From JANLVJ01 sp031363945 (lineage in GTDB: Bacteria > Bacteroidota > Bacteroidia > Sphingobacteriales > Sphingobacteriaceae), in the NCBI GenBank assembly GCA_031363945.1, contig JANLVJ010000038.1:1-7622 (forward strand): a stretch of DNA of 7,622 nt. The letters are read 5' to 3'. The notes below the pieces were generated by a model that saw only the letters and a program-made list of their open reading frames with translations, was not told the DNA's origin and did no database searches. This document shows positions 6,553 to 7,622 of the stretch, one piece after another. Each line of letters opens with the position of its first letter. Within the stretch, counting starts at the first letter, position 1. Position numbers and translations under genes: made by a program.

Positions 6553-7622
6553 TTATGCTGTTACCTGAGCCTGGAACCAGCGAAGATAATGGTCGATCTG
6601 AGTAACTAAATAATTTGGGAGGTTTAACAAGTGGTAGACTTTTCCCTGAGGTGTGGTACCCTGACTAATTTTAAGCAGGCCAGTATAGAACCTTACTGCG
6701 AGTTGATGTGGGGCAAGATTCATGCATAAATGCAATGATTTTAGTGTTCCTTCTTTCCCCGATTAAACTTCAACAGGAATAAGTTTGCTTTCAAATGCCC
6801 AGAGGAAATCAACTTCGGCAGTTGACTCTTTTTTTTCTCTTACCCAGAAATTGAGACTACTAAGTGCATTATACTGAATCGACAGTAACTCTTGCCCGAC
6901 AAGATGTTCAATCAGTGTTCCCTGGTAAACTGAATTAAGAACTGTAGAACTCAGCACTTCAATCTGTATACCAGAATAGTAATTTAATAATCCTGAATCT
7001 AGTACCTGTAACCTAAGTCATTTCTTAATATCTGGTAATAGGGGAAGTTTAACATCCTTACACGGATATATGAGTTCAATTAATAATGCTTTTTCAAGTA
7101 TTCTTACTGCCTCACCCATATCTCTCGATCGGTATCGCGAATTTCCTAAGTTTTCAAATTTGATTCTTTTCCCTGCTTCTGAAAATACAGTTCTGATGGC
7201 ATGTCTGATATGCTTAACCTGAGATTGATTCGATGCGTATTTTTCAACATCGTCAAGATATGCAGCAACTAATGAATCATAGTTGGTTGCAAGTGAAGCC
7301 AGGTCTTTTGACTGACTATAATTTGCAACAATTTCAGGTATCCCACCAATTAGCGCATAAGTATGAAAGAGACTAATCAGCTTATCATGTGTGAATTCAG
7401 GAGCGGGTATTTGCTGTAACTAAGCTAGCGCTTCAACCTCGCCCATAGCATCAAGGAATTCCGGAAAAGAAACCGGTCTCAAAATCTTGTATTCAACCCG
7501 GCCAACCGGAAACTTATATTTTTGTTGAACAGCGTTTCCAGCATACTAGCAGTAGCAATAACTGCTATTCCTGGCTCTGACTCTACACACAGTGAGGGTT
7601 GTTTTACTGGAATCTTGTCACA
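6553..7622 (-). pseudogene. Broken AAA-type ATPase with C-terminal DUF4143 domain, cut by the window edge
   Basis: Intact members of this family are proteins of roughly 400 residues or more, with an N-terminal AAA_14 ATPase and a C-terminal DUF4143 domain; their role is poorly known. Reading the minus strand from 7622, one frame gives KIPVKQPSLCVESEPGIAVI and IATASMLETLF, the end of the ATPase part. Near 7509-7530 the reading moves to another frame, consistent with loss of one base, probably in the run of five T at 7519-7523. That second frame then continues to 6553 with FPVGRVEYKILRPVSFPEFL, FHTYALIGGIPEIVANY, YLDDVEKYA, GKRIKFENLGNSRYRSRDMG, LIELIYP, LRLQVLDSGLLNYYSG, LIEHLVGQELL, WVREKKESTAEVDFLW and GTLKSLHLCMNLAPHQLAVR. 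Stops interrupt it at 7420-7422 (TAG), 7018-7020 (TGA) and 6763-6765 (TAA). The TAA falls where the family usually has Lys in the I-P-V-E-V-K motif. The Walker motifs lie beyond the edge. With three stops and a frameshift it cannot make a full protein. Confidence 0.92.

Noticed and set aside
6553..6957. Two separate small minus-strand genes
   Set aside because: Both are in the same frame and together match one continuous DUF4143 C-terminal domain split by a single stop codon.
6553..7622. Stop-codon readthrough or an alternative genetic code for the ATPase gene
   Set aside because: Three different stop codons plus a frameshift occur in this one gene, while all other genes in the window use standard stops without interruption.
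6341..7622. CRISPR array, tRNA or other structured RNA in the right-hand part
   Set aside because: There are no spaced repeats and no cloverleaf or CCA-type end; the only strong structure is the terminator hairpin.

Overview
The window reads as ordinary chromosomal DNA of a member of the Bacteroidota, most likely from the Sphingobacteriia/Chitinophagia side. The evidence is protein flavour rather than any taxonomic marker. The TolC and adaptor sequences look Bacteroidota-like. The starts lack Shine-Dalgarno motifs. A DtxR-type regulator begins with the TEENY motif. A secreted protein carries a KKDG-x-x-D-x-R motif and an RGG-x-YYIN-x-NG motif, both familiar from small exported proteins of this phylum. 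The DNA is moderately AT-rich.

Layout from left to right. An outer-envelope lipoprotein form of peptide methionine sulfoxide reductase (msrA, minus strand, 1-702) is divergent from a plus-strand series. That series starts with a TolC-family outer-membrane channel (922-2469), followed 17 bp later by an HlyD/MacA-like periplasmic adaptor (2487-3842). Next come NAD(P)-dependent glycerol-3-phosphate dehydrogenase (gpsA, 3935-4948) and, only 5 bp later, a DtxR/MntR-type metalloregulator (4954-5610). The series ends with an exported Ala/Lys/Ser-rich protein of unknown role (5672-6340). A strong intrinsic terminator (6442-6477) closes this block.

From 6553 to the right edge the minus strand holds a decayed gene for an AAA-type ATPase with a C-terminal DUF4143 domain. 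The reading frame can be followed for about 356 codons. It is broken by three in-frame stops (TAG, TGA and TAA, one of each) and one frameshift. Its N-terminal part with the Walker motifs lies beyond the window. Two short open frames here, 6553-6735 and 6763-6957, are fragments of this one gene.

Functionally, the TolC channel and adaptor would form the outer and periplasmic parts of a tripartite exporter whose inner-membrane pump is not encoded here. GpsA supplies sn-glycerol-3-phosphate for phospholipid synthesis, and the adjacent metalloregulator is probably co-transcribed with it. MsrA repairs oxidised methionines in envelope proteins. I found no convincing undescribed multi-gene system. 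The most notable items are the two-motif exported protein, the multiply broken ATPase gene, and a terminator hairpin whose left half resembles an insertion-sequence end.
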